A stretch of 64,000 nt of DNA from the NCBI RefSeq assembly GCF_001278755.1, contig NZ_CP012601.1, positions 2,232,001 through 2,296,000 of the forward strand, in the 5' to 3' direction. This document shows, piece after piece, positions 1 to 9,157 of the stretch. The stretch is from Bacillus sp. FJAT-22090 (GTDB taxonomy: Bacteria > Bacillota > Bacilli > Bacillales_A > Planococcaceae). The position numbers and the translations under genes were made by a program. Under the pieces are notes generated by a model, which was given only the letters and a program-made list of their open reading frames with translations, was not told the DNA's origin and did not search any database. Numbering within the stretch: position 1 is the stretch's first letter; every line of letters begins with the position of its first letter.

Positions 1-159
1 TTTATAAATTCCTGTCAAATTGAGCGAAGTGGAAGATGCATTATGCACTTCTACACGCACTTGCTTAGAATAGCTTTCTTGTGTATACGCGAATGCCGTA
101 TTAGATGTAGCTAATGTAAGTAAAGCGATAGATAAAACGGTCAATCCTTTTTTGAACAT
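1..159 (-). CDS. SpoIID/LytB-like exported protein, 5' part only
   Basis: Partial gene that runs off the left edge; only the first 53 codons are visible. They give a signal peptide (Met-Phe-Lys-Lys start, hydrophobic core, cleavage after AFA) followed by KQVRVEVHNASS and a LTGIY motif. This resembles the start of SpoIID/LytB domain proteins, which modify peptidoglycan or stimulate amidases. The ATG lies one base past the stop of the upstream SH3b gene, and its ribosome site (GGTGAAG) is inside that gene, so the two are translationally linked. Identity is inferred from a short stretch and from the amidase neighbour; another exported wall protein is possible. Confidence 0.55.
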   Translation of the reverse strand, partial: MFKKGLTVLSIALLTLATSNTAFAYTQESYSKQVRVEVHNASSTSLNLTGIYK

Positions 160-160
160 C

Positions 161-859
161 TTACTTCACCTCAGTTAGCGTACTTAGCACCCAACCTTTT
201 GTACCTTTTGCGGTTTGCACATTGTACCAAGTTTCACCAGAAGCATTTTTGAAAGAGCCTAAATATTTTAATGATGTACCTTTTGCAACTAGTTCAATAG
301 ATGCATAATTTGTAGTTGCACCTTTTCTTACATTCACAGCTTGTTTAGTTATTACATTTGTGGGTATATAATCAGTAGGCTTTGTTGTTGAAACGTCACC
401 TGAGAATACCCAGCCTTTTACAGCAGCTGAAATTTCAACACGATACCATACTCCAGAAGCAGATTTGTGTTGGTCAATAACTGTTAATCCTTTATTTGCT
501 CCAAAAGTAGCTAAAACTTTATAGTCACGACTTGCTCCGCTATGCACTTTTACACTATTAGTAGTTGTATAGACTACTGATGGTAAATCACCAGGTACTG
601 TAGGAGTCGTCGGTGGTGTCACTACGCCTCCACCTTCTGCAACCGCTTTTTGTAATTGTTCGATTAAAACTTTTTGTTCTGCAACTTGTTTTTCAAGTGA
701 TGTTACTTTTGTTTGTATTGGATTTAACTGTGCTTGTACCCATTCAACTGAAGCTAACAATAAGTTAGAGTCCGCTTTTGTTGATGTTGGAATATTGATG
801 GAGATAAGTAAGCTTAAACCAAGTACTGCACCAATAGTTGCTAAAAATTTCTTTTTCAT
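161..859 (-). CDS. Exported protein with coiled coil and two SH3b domains
   Basis: The 232-residue protein has a signal peptide (about 1-29), a short coiled coil (about 45-75, heptad-like LEKQVAEQKVLIEQL), a Thr/Pro linker (80-92), and two bacterial SH3 (SH3_3) domains at about 96-155 and 168-230. Each SH3b shows the family pattern of V.VHSGAS or VNVRKGAT followed by W(Y) and KGWV. SH3b domains bind peptidoglycan or other wall material. No catalytic domain is present, so it may be a targeting or scaffolding partner for the amidase upstream (17 bases away) and the LytB-like protein downstream. The ATG has a good GAGGAAGG site. Confidence 0.85.
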   Translation of the reverse strand: MKKKFLATIGAVLGLSLLISINIPTSTKADSNLLLASVEWVQAQLNPIQTKVTSLEKQVAEQKVLIEQLQKAVAEGGGVVTPPTTPTVPGDLPSVVYTTTNSVKVHSGASRDYKVLATFGANKGLTVIDQHKSASGVWYRVEISAAVKGWVFSGDVSTTKPTDYIPTNVITKQAVNVRKGATTNYASIELVAKGTSLKYLGSFKNASGETWYNVQTAKGTKGWVLSTLTEVK

Positions 860-876
860 TTTTACCTTCCTCTCAA

Positions 877-3660
877 TTACTGATTAAAATAGTTTTCTAA
901 TCCTTTACGAATTCCGATTGCCGCATTTTTTTGAAACTTAGCTGTTTTTAATTGTGCTTCTTCAGTTGGATTAGAGATAAATGCTAACTCTACTAAAACG
1001 GAAGGTAACTCATTCATACGATTTACATAGAAGGATTCTTGTTTTACCCCTCTATTATATGTTCCGATAGCTTTTACAAGATCGGCTTGAACACTTTTTG
1101 CAAGTGTATAACTTTTTGGTCCATTAAAGTTTACTGAAGCGTTGTAATATGTCGTTGTTCCTTTAGAAGTAGCAGCGAAAGCATCTGCATGAATACTAAT
1201 AAAAGCATCATAATCAGATTTATTAGCAATATCAGTACGTTGTTTCAACTCTAGGAAAACATCCGTACTTCTTGTGAGTACAACTTCAGCACCTGCTGCC
1301 TCTAATTCTGCTTTTAAAGCTTTTGCTGTTGCCAATGTAACATCTTTTTCTTTTGTCTTATTCGGACCTACAGCACCAGGATCTTTAGCGCCATGTCCAG
1401 CGTCTAAAATAATTTTCTTCCCAGCTAGTCCTTTAGGAACTACTTTAATCGTTAGTTCTTTATCATAGTCACGGATTGTGTAAGTATAATTAGGGTTGAA
1501 GGTAATTGTTAATACTGATGTACCTCCAGAAACCTTTTCTACTTTCATACTGTCAACGCCAGTAACCTTCGATTTTATCTCATTAATTTGTGATAGATTA
1601 CCAGATACCTTTAAAACATTTTTAGCTGGAATTGAATAAGAAATATTAAATTTAGATGGTTTGGACCATACAAGATAGTTTTGACCATTGCGTACTTCTG
1701 TTCGTCCATTTGTCAAAGAAATTGGAGATGCATCTGATAAAACCGACGCTTGAATCCAACCACGTTTTTGGTTTTGTGTTTCAATATTTACCCAGCCATT
1801 TAATGTGCGTAATACGCGAACAGGTGAGCTTAAATAAATAGTATCAACCTTTTTCGCAGTAGCACTTGCACCATTATAAACTGTAGATGTTTTAGTGCCG
1901 TATTTTGTAGGGATGTTTACATTTACTTCAAAATCTGGGATCCATCCTACTTGTCCATTTGCTGTACTTATCTGAAGCCAAACAGTGCCATCAGTCACTT
2001 TCTGACTTAGGATTGTGAAGGATGTGTTTTTGGCTAATCCTACGATGACTTTAGAATTGAAAGTGCTATCTGCATAAACTAGGGCATTATAACGCTGAAT
2101 TACCCCACTGTCTCCATAATCCGGTACATCAACAGATGAGTCTTCTAAAGTAATAACAGATTGATGTAACCATGCATCACCACTAGTAGTACTTACTTTA
2201 AACCACTTTTCACCTACAGCATCCACAGCATATTCCGGTGAAAGGAATGAGTCATTCATTTTTGATTGTGTAACAACTTCAAAGTTTAATCCTGGGCCTG
2301 AACGCATATTTGCAACCGCAACGGAGACTTTCAAATGCGTGTCTTCTATTACATGTTCATTTCCATCCACTGGTGGAGTTTCATCTTCTCCTGGAGTTGA
2401 TGAAACACTTTCAAATGCAGATGCTGAAATCCATCCTTTTTTAGCTGCTGCATATGTTACTTGATACCATTTTTCTTTTGCTGCATTTGTAAACTCTTGA
2501 TGTATAGGTAATTTAGTTCCTACATTTATCGTAGCAACTGTTTTATAGCTATTTGTAGCACCAGAATGGACAGTAGATTTTCTAAGAACTGTTTTATTTG
2601 CAATAGATGTATCTTCAAAAGCAGATGAGCTGATCCAACCTTTTTTCCCTGGAGCATAAGTTACCTGCATCCATTTTTCCTTGTAAGCATTTGTGAACTC
2701 TTCGTGGATCACTAATGTCGTTCCTGGTTTCGCAGTAGAGACAACCGTATAATTTTTAGTTGCTCCTTTATGAATTGTCGTTTGATTAACAACTTTTTTC
2801 GAAGTAGCAGTTTGTCCCGCAGTTGCTTTCAAAGCAAATAAATCAGATGTTACCCAACCTTTTTTACCTTTATATTCTACATTGAACCAAACTTCTTTAT
2901 TCGCATTCGTGAATGCATTAAGTATCTTCAATGAAGTGCCTGCTGGAATAGTTTCAACTACTTTATAAGATGTAGTTGCACCACTTCTCATATTAGAAGC
3001 ACTTTTACCGATAACTTGAGTTGTTCCTACATAACTAGTTCCATTAGTGATTGAACTACTTTTTACTGCGGTCGTTGGAGCTTGTCCAGCTGCAGTATTC
3101 AACGAAAATAAATCGGACTTCACCCAACCTTTTTTACCTTCAAATTCAACATTGAACCAAACTTCCTTTTGAGCATTCGTGAAAGAATCTAATACTTCTA
3201 ATGAAGTTCGTGTTGGAATCGTAGCAACTACTTTATAAGAAGTTGTGGCACCACTTCTCATTTCCGAAGCACTTTTACCGATAACTTGAGTAGTTCCTAC
3301 AAAGTCCGGCTCAGTAGTTGTTACAGTAGTCATTTCTACTTGTAAATAGTCACTAATAATCCAACCTTCTGTAGAATTAAAAGAAACTTTGTACCATATC
3401 TCGCCTTTACTATTTTTTTCAGTTGCAAGAATGGAAACAATTTGGTCAGTATTTACTTTCGTAATACTATTAAACTCGGTTCCTGCTCCAATTCTAATAT
3501 TGACATTATCTTCGGTAAGTATTGCCTTTTTCCCGATAAGTTGATTAGATGCGACAATTTCATTCGAAGCAGCATATGTGGAGAGTGGAGTGCTCACGAA
3601 AACATTCATTGGCAAAAGGACAGAAGTTGCTAAAACAGAAGATGCAATTACTTTTTTCAT
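877..3660 (-). CDS. N-acetylmuramoyl-L-alanine amidase with eight SH3b repeats
   Basis: A 927-residue exported autolysin. After a signal peptide (about 1-31) come eight SH3b modules to about residue 650, then an AMIN-like stretch (about 670-745), then a C-terminal Amidase_3 domain (748-927). Expected zinc ligands are His756 in DAGHG, Glu771 and His824 in SIHAD, with catalytic Glu891 in VLVELAF, so the enzyme looks intact. It cleaves the MurNAc-L-Ala bond of peptidoglycan. Modules 2 and 3 are nearly identical, as are 4 and 5, which indicates recent internal duplication. The start has an AGGAGG site. It heads a probable three-gene operon with the SH3b and LytB-like genes, an arrangement like lytABC. 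Confidence 0.92.
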   Translation of the reverse strand: MKKVIASSVLATSVLLPMNVFVSTPLSTYAASNEIVASNQLIGKKAILTEDNVNIRIGAGTEFNSITKVNTDQIVSILATEKNSKGEIWYKVSFNSTEGWIISDYLQVEMTTVTTTEPDFVGTTQVIGKSASEMRSGATTSYKVVATIPTRTSLEVLDSFTNAQKEVWFNVEFEGKKGWVKSDLFSLNTAAGQAPTTAVKSSSITNGTSYVGTTQVIGKSASNMRSGATTSYKVVETIPAGTSLKILNAFTNANKEVWFNVEYKGKKGWVTSDLFALKATAGQTATSKKVVNQTTIHKGATKNYTVVSTAKPGTTLVIHEEFTNAYKEKWMQVTYAPGKKGWISSSAFEDTSIANKTVLRKSTVHSGATNSYKTVATINVGTKLPIHQEFTNAAKEKWYQVTYAAAKKGWISASAFESVSSTPGEDETPPVDGNEHVIEDTHLKVSVAVANMRSGPGLNFEVVTQSKMNDSFLSPEYAVDAVGEKWFKVSTTSGDAWLHQSVITLEDSSVDVPDYGDSGVIQRYNALVYADSTFNSKVIVGLAKNTSFTILSQKVTDGTVWLQISTANGQVGWIPDFEVNVNIPTKYGTKTSTVYNGASATAKKVDTIYLSSPVRVLRTLNGWVNIETQNQKRGWIQASVLSDASPISLTNGRTEVRNGQNYLVWSKPSKFNISYSIPAKNVLKVSGNLSQINEIKSKVTGVDSMKVEKVSGGTSVLTITFNPNYTYTIRDYDKELTIKVVPKGLAGKKIILDAGHGAKDPGAVGPNKTKEKDVTLATAKALKAELEAAGAEVVLTRSTDVFLELKQRTDIANKSDYDAFISIHADAFAATSKGTTTYYNASVNFNGPKSYTLAKSVQADLVKAIGTYNRGVKQESFYVNRMNELPSVLVELAFISNPTEEAQLKTAKFQKNAAIGIRKGLENYFNQ

Positions 3661-3765
3661 TTGTTCCTCCTTGAAACGTGTATTTCTTCCATTTTAATAG
3701 ACAAAATTAGATAAAACAATCCAACGAATGTAATTAAAACCATTGTAACAAGACTGTAATATAAC

Positions 3766-3789
3766 TTTAGGTAATAAAAATTACCTAAA
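3766..3789. repeat. Perfect 10-bp hairpin upstream of the amidase
   Basis: TTTAGGTAAT, a four-A loop, and its exact complement. It lies about 105 bases upstream of the amidase ATG. It could be an operator, a 5'-leader hairpin or a weak terminator; no run of T follows on either side that would settle this. Confidence 0.5.
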
Positions 3790-4059
3790 TTATGGTTGAT
3801 TAAGACCTATTTGCTAAAAAATAATAAAAAATTGGCGAATAATGTCATGTTAAATAAGGAAGATAAAGAGTCATAAACTAAGACAACAGAAAGGTTTTTC
3901 AACTTTCTCATAAATAAGTTCCTTCTCGAAACGACTGTTTGTTTTTGAAGAGGGATTGGTAGCTTACACTAATATTCTAGCTACTATTTTTTGATTCAGT
4001 TAGACTTGATAAGATTACACTTATCCAACATAAGGATTTCATTTTTATTACAAGACGTA

Positions 4060-4740
4060 TATATGATGTGTTAAAGAGACGTCTTCCAAGTGGTAGACAA
4101 TACGATAAAACTGGTAGTATTCTTCTGACCGGTTTATTGCGTTAGTCATCCATAAAGCACCGAAGCGTTTAGATGAAGTACAAGTTCTTGTGATTGCTAT
4201 AAGAACGCAATGGATTGCCCCTAATCCAACAACAGTATCTCTTTTTATTATCAAGAATTGCTTTTGATAGGAAACAACAGCGAGGCGCCTTCCAAGTGGT
4301 AGCCGAAGCGATAAGACTGGCAGTGCTCTTCTGCCCGGCTTATCGTGGGAGGCAACCACATAGCGCCGAAGCGTTTTAGAAGAAGTATCAGTTCTTATGG
4401 TTGCTTTATGCACAAATTGATAGCCCTTATCCAACATCGTAATCTCTTTTATAATGAAGAATTGCTTTTGATGGGAAGCAACAGCGAGGCGCCTTCCAAA
4501 TGGTTGCCGAAGCGATAAGACTGGCAGTGCTCTTCTGCCCGGCTTATCGCGGGAGGCATCCACAAAGCGGCGAGGCTTTTTAGTAGAAGTACCGGTTCTT
4601 ATGGTTGCTATCATATTTAAATGGTCGCTTTAAGCCCACAATTGATTGCCCTTTTCTAACATTTTTATTATTTATAATTGCTTTTGATAGGTAGCAATAG
4701 CGACGTACGTCTTTCAAGGGGTAGTCGAAGCGTGGTAGTG
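4060..4740. repeat. Four degenerate tandem units of about 210 bp with internal palindrome
   Basis: The landmark AATTGCTTTTGAT recurs at 4256, 4460 and 4676 (spacing 204 and 216), and CTTCCAAGTGGTAG-type sequence recurs at about 4081, 4288, 4494 and, altered, 4712. Each complete unit contains an imperfect inverted repeat: CGATAAG pairs with CTTATCG around a GGCAG/CTGCC core, flanked by GGCGCC-like and GTGG arms. It is more GC-rich than its surroundings. The units differ by scattered substitutions, so the array is old rather than newly amplified. The palindrome suggests a mobile REP/MITE-like family or a structured RNA; neither is proven. Confidence 0.7.
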
Positions 4741-4791
4741 GGAATTTCACGTTTAGCAAATATTAATAAAACATATTATTCTTCAACAAAA

Positions 4792-4820
4792 AAACGAGTG
4801 GTCATTACGACCACTCGTTT
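4792..4820 (-). terminator. Rho-independent terminator after LCP gene
   Basis: AAACGAGTGGTC and its exact complement (12 bp) around a five-base loop, followed on the minus strand by a T-rich run. It begins at the stop codon of the LCP gene and therefore ends the polymer transcript here. Confidence 0.85.
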
Positions 4821-5866
4821 CATTTGCCTATTGATAAATCATTTACTTGCGTTGTTTTATTATTTGTTTCACTTGATGCATTTTGTCCGAAGTCATCTAA
4901 ATTAAGTTTGAGTTGATTTTTTACCTCTTCCAGAGAATCTTCTCTTGGAATGAAATAATAATATCCACTACTTGTATCGTTATCGCCTTCTATTTGTAAC
5001 TGCTCAATTGGAGAAGACTTAATCTTTTGATACATTTTAATAAGACTGAAGTATTCAGAAGTAGGAATGTTCGTCTTTACATTGTTTCCGACATCACCGA
5101 TCATGTCGTCAATTTTTGTAATATTACTTATGCTTGTGCCTTTGTTGATGATCTCCTCGATGACTTGTTTCTGACGAAGATTACGTCCCATATCACCTTG
5201 AGGATCTTTTTTACGCATACGCACATAAGCAAGCGCTTCATTTCCATTTAAATACATTGGACCTTCTGTGTACGTCTTCCATTTTAAACTACCTGTAAGC
5301 TGAGCCTTAAATGTAAATGGAACCTCTACATCTACTCCCCCTACTGTATCAACGATGTCTTCAAACCCCTGGAAGTCGGTTGAAACATAATAATCAATAG
5401 GAATATCAAGCAATTCTTCTACTGTATTAACAGTATAGTTTATACCACCATTCGCATACGAATGATTTATTTTATCTTTGTAGCCGAGATCCGGGATATA
5501 AACTTTCATATCTCGAGGAAGGCTTACCATAGATATTTTTTCGGTCTTTGGATTGATGGTTGCCACGATAAGTACATCTGCACGACCATATTTTGCTTTT
5601 TCTTGATTTTCAATCCCTGCTAATAAAATTGTAAACGCGGAGTCTTCGGCTTTCGCATTTTCAAATTTCTTTGTTGTATCATCTTTTGCTTCTTTTTCAC
5701 TATCAAGAGGTTCATACATTTTAGAGGTTGCATTTTTTGTCTCGAGAGATAAATTAATAGCAAAAACGATGACAGACGACAACAATAGCATACAAACGGT
5801 TAATACTGTATATAAAACTTTTCTTTTGGTCTTTGATTTACGTTTTGTTCGACGTGAAGTAGCCAT
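4820..5866 (-). CDS. LytR-CpsA-Psr family wall glycopolymer ligase
   Basis: The 348-residue protein has a single N-terminal membrane segment (about 18-38) and an extracellular LCP domain. It shows the family signatures RADVLIVATINP, SLPRDMKVYIP, KINHSYANGG and RMRKKDPQGDMGRNLRQKQ, which hold the Arg and Asp residues that bind the polyprenyl pyrophosphate. LCP enzymes move lipid-linked polymers onto MurNAc of peptidoglycan. It is the last gene of the polymer cluster before a strong terminator, so it is the natural candidate to attach the polymer made by the genes upstream. The C-terminus is Asn/Thr-rich and probably disordered. A second LCP gene is at 32725-33633. Confidence 0.93.
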   Translation of the reverse strand: MATSRRTKRKSKTKRKVLYTVLTVCMLLLSSVIVFAINLSLETKNATSKMYEPLDSEKEAKDDTTKKFENAKAEDSAFTILLAGIENQEKAKYGRADVLIVATINPKTEKISMVSLPRDMKVYIPDLGYKDKINHSYANGGINYTVNTVEELLDIPIDYYVSTDFQGFEDIVDTVGGVDVEVPFTFKAQLTGSLKWKTYTEGPMYLNGNEALAYVRMRKKDPQGDMGRNLRQKQVIEEIINKGTSISNITKIDDMIGDVGNNVKTNIPTSEYFSLIKMYQKIKSSPIEQLQIEGDNDTSSGYYYFIPREDSLEEVKNQLKLNLDDFGQNASSETNNKTTQVNDLSIGK

Positions 5867-5949
5867 TTTCTTTCCCTACTTTACTTATAAAATATAATCT
5901 AACCAATTATACAAAAATTTCATCGTCATGTATATTGAAAAGACTATTA

Positions 5950-7167
5950 CTATTTAGTAAGGTTGTGCAAAAGATCTTTGACAATAGATGACCAGCTATA
6001 TTCATTAATTGCTAGTTTCCGACCATTCTCCTGCATTTCCCTTCTTTCTTCTTCTTTTAATTCGACAAACTCAAACATCGTAGTAGCAATAGAATCGACG
6101 TTTTCAGGCATTGCAACTAAACCAATACCATTTTTAGATACAATTTCTGCACTTTCCCCTTTACCACAATACAGAACAGGTACACCTGAAGAAGCCGCTG
6201 GGAAAATTTTAGACGGGCGAGCACCTTCAAATAACTCTAAATCCCGTAATGGAACTATACTAACGTCTGTAACAGAAAATAGTTTTGGCATTTCTTTTAA
6301 AGGAAGATGTCCTAAAAATGTCATATTCAAAAGACCAAGTTCTTCTTTAAGCTGATGTAGTTTTTCTTCCTCAGGTCCAGCACCTGCAATTAAGAAATGT
6401 ACGTCTGGAGCAATATCCTGCATTTTTTTAGCAGCATATAAAATAAACTCCAAACCTTGTGCATATCCTAAGTTTCCACCATAAGAAAATACAAATTTAT
6501 CTTGTAAATTAAATTTTTCAACATATTCCGCATTTCTTTCTGCAGGTTGAAAGAAGTTTGTATTTACGCCATTTGGCAATACAAATACTTTGTCCGCAGG
6601 CTGCGAATGATTCATAATATACGATCTAATACCATCAGTTGCTGTTGCTATTTTCCAGGAATGTTTATAAAGGAAGGATTCTAAAATCTCCGCAAGTTTG
6701 ATAAAAAACTTGTTATTAACGAGTCCTAGCTTCACTGCTGATTCTGGCCAAACATCTGCCACATTAAATACAAACTTCGCACCTTTTAGTTTCGCACTCA
6801 ATAAACCAGTCAATCCTAAAAAGATGGGAGGAGAGTTTACTATGATGACATCTACTTTTCCAGCTTTCATTAAACCGTAAAATGAGCTAAATGTAAATGA
6901 AAAATAAGAAACTAAGCGCTTCCAAAATGTTCCCTTTTTAGATGGATAAATCCATGTACGATGTACTGGAATACCGTCCCATTTTTCAAATTCATATTTT
7001 TTTCCCTTATATTCATCCGGAATTATACCGTGTGGATGATGAGGAAAAGCAGTCACTACTTGGATATCATGCCCTTGAGCTAGCAGTTCTTTACTTACCT
7101 CATATACACGGATTTGCGGAGCACCTGTTTCAGGTGGAAAGTGTTGACACAAATATACAATACGCAT
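5950..7167 (-). CDS. Glycosyltransferase family 4 (WbuB/WcaI-like)
   Basis: A GT-B fold transferase of about 405 residues. The N-terminal acceptor domain begins MRIVYLCQHFPPETGAPQ, typical of WbuB-like GT4 enzymes; the C-terminal donor domain contains FSYGGNLGYAQGLE, IAGAGPEE and EGARPSKIFPAASSGVPVL, with the E-x7-E region near the end. I prefer the ATG at 7167 because GGTGA sits about six bases before it; a GTG at 7176 is too near its signal. Probably adds a sugar to the lipid-linked repeat unit at the cytoplasmic face. The donor cannot be told from sequence. Only 13 bases separate it from galU. Confidence 0.9.
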   Translation of the reverse strand: MRIVYLCQHFPPETGAPQIRVYEVSKELLAQGHDIQVVTAFPHHPHGIIPDEYKGKKYEFEKWDGIPVHRTWIYPSKKGTFWKRLVSYFSFTFSSFYGLMKAGKVDVIIVNSPPIFLGLTGLLSAKLKGAKFVFNVADVWPESAVKLGLVNNKFFIKLAEILESFLYKHSWKIATATDGIRSYIMNHSQPADKVFVLPNGVNTNFFQPAERNAEYVEKFNLQDKFVFSYGGNLGYAQGLEFILYAAKKMQDIAPDVHFLIAGAGPEEEKLHQLKEELGLLNMTFLGHLPLKEMPKLFSVTDVSIVPLRDLELFEGARPSKIFPAASSGVPVLYCGKGESAEIVSKNGIGLVAMPENVDSIATTMFEFVELKEEERREMQENGRKLAINEYSWSSIVKDLLHNLTK

Positions 7168-7180
7168 AGCTATCACCGTT

Positions 7181-8044
7181 TTATTCTTTCAATTTATTCT
7201 TCAAATAAGCAAGTAACGGTTCTTTTAAATCGTCACGCTTCAATGCAAAGTCAAATGTTGCTTGTAAAAATCCAAATTTATCTCCAACGTCATATCGTTT
7301 TCCTTCGAATATGTAAGAGTAAATAGATTCTTTTCTTAGTAATGAATCAATTGCATCAGTTAACTGAATTTCACCTTTTGCATCTGGTTGTACTTTTTCC
7401 AACTCTTCAAATATACCTGGTGTTAAAATATAGCGTCCAACAATAGCTTGGTTGGATGGTGCATTTTCAATAGAAGGTTTTTCAACTAATCGTTTCACTG
7501 AAAATAAATCATTTTCTGCTTCACTATAGTCTACAATTCCGTACTTGTTGACATCTTCTGTCGGCACTTCATTAACCCCAAGAATACTGCTTTCTACCTG
7601 TTCATACTTATTAATCATTTGTTTTAATGCAGGAACTTCTGCATCAATAATGTCATCTGGAAGTAAAACAGCAAATGGTTCATTACCGATAAACTTTTTC
7701 GTGCACAGAATAGCATGTCCTAATCCAAGTGGCTCTTTTTGACGCATATAATGTATGTCCACTAAGTTAGAAATGTTTTCTACTGTTTCAAGTAACTCTA
7801 GTTTACCTGTTTTTTTCAAAAGCAATTCCAATTCAATCGATTTATCAAAATGATCTTCCATCGATTTTTTATTACGACCGGTCACAATAATAATATCTTC
7901 AATTCCAGAAGCGATTGCTTCTTCAATAATATATTGTAAATTTGGTTTATCTACAATTGGTAGCATTTCTTTTGGCAATGCTTTTGTTGCAGGAAGGAAA
8001 CGAGTTCCAAATCCTGCTGCAGGAATAACCGCTTTTTTAATCAT
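7181..8044 (-). CDS. galU: UTP-glucose-1-phosphate uridylyltransferase
   Basis: Makes UDP-glucose from UTP and glucose-1-phosphate. The 287-residue protein begins IKKAVIPAAGFGTRFLPATK, the nucleotide-binding loop of GalU, followed by KEMLPIVDKP and LPDDIID, VEKP and KGEIQLTDA motifs; the length is normal. Start: the ATG at 8044 is chosen because AAAGGGG lies seven bases upstream, while two earlier in-frame ATGs overlap that site. Its place between glycosyltransferases suggests that glucose, or a sugar derived from UDP-glucose, is part of the polymer. Whether it is the only GalU of the cell cannot be judged here. Confidence 0.95.
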   Translation of the reverse strand: MIKKAVIPAAGFGTRFLPATKALPKEMLPIVDKPNLQYIIEEAIASGIEDIIIVTGRNKKSMEDHFDKSIELELLLKKTGKLELLETVENISNLVDIHYMRQKEPLGLGHAILCTKKFIGNEPFAVLLPDDIIDAEVPALKQMINKYEQVESSILGVNEVPTEDVNKYGIVDYSEAENDLFSVKRLVEKPSIENAPSNQAIVGRYILTPGIFEELEKVQPDAKGEIQLTDAIDSLLRKESIYSYIFEGKRYDVGDKFGFLQATFDFALKRDDLKEPLLAYLKNKLKE

Positions 8045-8092
8045 GTTCATTCCCCTTTTCATTTATCAGTCAGTATTGAATCAACTGTCTGA

Positions 8093-9157
8093 TCAATATT
8101 TATTATATAAAGAAAGCATATAATGCGCATTATCTATCCAGCTATAATTTTCTTTTACATGGTCCACTCCAGCTTTACCCATTGAAGCTCTAAGGTCACT
8201 ATTTCTAGCTAGCTTTTTAAATGCTGCTGCTAGCTGATCTGGACTGTTTTTATCCGTTACGATGCCAGTTACGTCTTGAACGACTACTTCTGGCAAGCCG
8301 CCAACATTGGAAACAACAACCGGTACACCACAGGCCATTGCCTCAACTGCTGCTACACCGAAGCTTTCACTATCCTCTGTAGAAGGAACAGCAAAAATAG
8401 ACATTTTACGAATGACATTAGGTACTTCCGTATTCGGTACTTTTCCAGTGAAGGTTGTAACCTCATCAATACCTAAATCTTTTGCAATTTGCTCATATTC
8501 AGCTCTTTGAGGGCCGTCTCCTGTAATAATAAGCTCAGAATTCGGAAATTCCTTATGGAACAACGCAAAGCCTCTTACTAAATCGGCTATACCATATTTG
8601 TCTTCTAAAGCTTTAACTGTCCCAACGATAATTTTTTCGTCCGCTTCAGCTACTTCTTCAGAAGGGTAAAATTGTTCAATATCTACACCAAAAGGAGTTA
8701 CTTCTACTGGACGATTTGTGTATAGATTAGTTTCTTTCGCCATAACACGACTTGTGGAACAAATAGCAGTTGCTTTACTTAACGTAAATTCGATTAGCAT
8801 TTTATTTAATCTGCCTTTTTTAGGGAATACAAAAATATCTTTTCCCCACACTGACACAAAATACTTTTTATAGTTAACCATCGCACCTAATAAGCCGTAG
8901 CTTGATACAAAGTGTGAGTGTAAAATATCTGGATTCCAATCTTTTAGCATCTTTTTCAAGGCTGGTGCTGCTGCCAAGTAGGAAGCTTTACCAGGTAATA
9001 CTTTTGGTAAAATTTCTGTAGGTATTAGTTTAGCATTGTCTTCAGAGTAATGATCTTTAAATGTATACACTTTTACTTCAATACCTTGTGACTGATAAAA
9101 CAAAGCCCATTTTTGTGTATGAATTGATTTACTTGGAGCTAATAATGCTATTTTCAT
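8093..9157 (-). CDS. Glycosyltransferase family 4
   Basis: The 354-residue GT-B enzyme starts MKIALLAPSKSIHTQKWA. In the donor half it has VGTVKALEDKYGI, ITGDGPQR, FTGKVPN and the E-x7-E motif region EDSESFGVAAVEAMACGVPVV, diagnostic of retaining GT4 transferases. It has no signal or membrane segment and so acts in the cytoplasm on the lipid-linked intermediate. An AGGAGG site precedes the ATG, and the ATG overlaps the stop of the upstream gene by ATGA, so the two transferases are translated together. Sugar specificity is unknown. Confidence 0.92.
   Translation of the reverse strand: MKIALLAPSKSIHTQKWALFYQSQGIEVKVYTFKDHYSEDNAKLIPTEILPKVLPGKASYLAAAPALKKMLKDWNPDILHSHFVSSYGLLGAMVNYKKYFVSVWGKDIFVFPKKGRLNKMLIEFTLSKATAICSTSRVMAKETNLYTNRPVEVTPFGVDIEQFYPSEEVAEADEKIIVGTVKALEDKYGIADLVRGFALFHKEFPNSELIITGDGPQRAEYEQIAKDLGIDEVTTFTGKVPNTEVPNVIRKMSIFAVPSTEDSESFGVAAVEAMACGVPVVVSNVGGLPEVVVQDVTGIVTDKNSPDQLAAAFKKLARNSDLRASMGKAGVDHVKENYSWIDNAHYMLSLYNKY

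Larger units (their letters stand above)
3661..4819. other. Long non-coding stretch with hairpin and tandem structured repeats
   Basis: About 1.16 kb without a credible gene, between the LCP gene and the amidase gene. It holds a perfect 10-bp hairpin (3766-3789), then unremarkable AT-rich DNA to about 4060, then four degenerate tandem units of roughly 205-216 bp to about 4740, and the LCP terminator at the end. An open frame on the minus strand inside the repeats (4048-4614) only reflects repeat structure and lacks a convincing start. Confidence 0.7.

Noticed and set aside
4048-4614. 188-codon minus-strand frame with repeated RRALPVLSLR words
   Set aside because: It follows the tandem DNA repeat, has no ribosome site, and its repeats are best explained by the ~210-bp DNA units.
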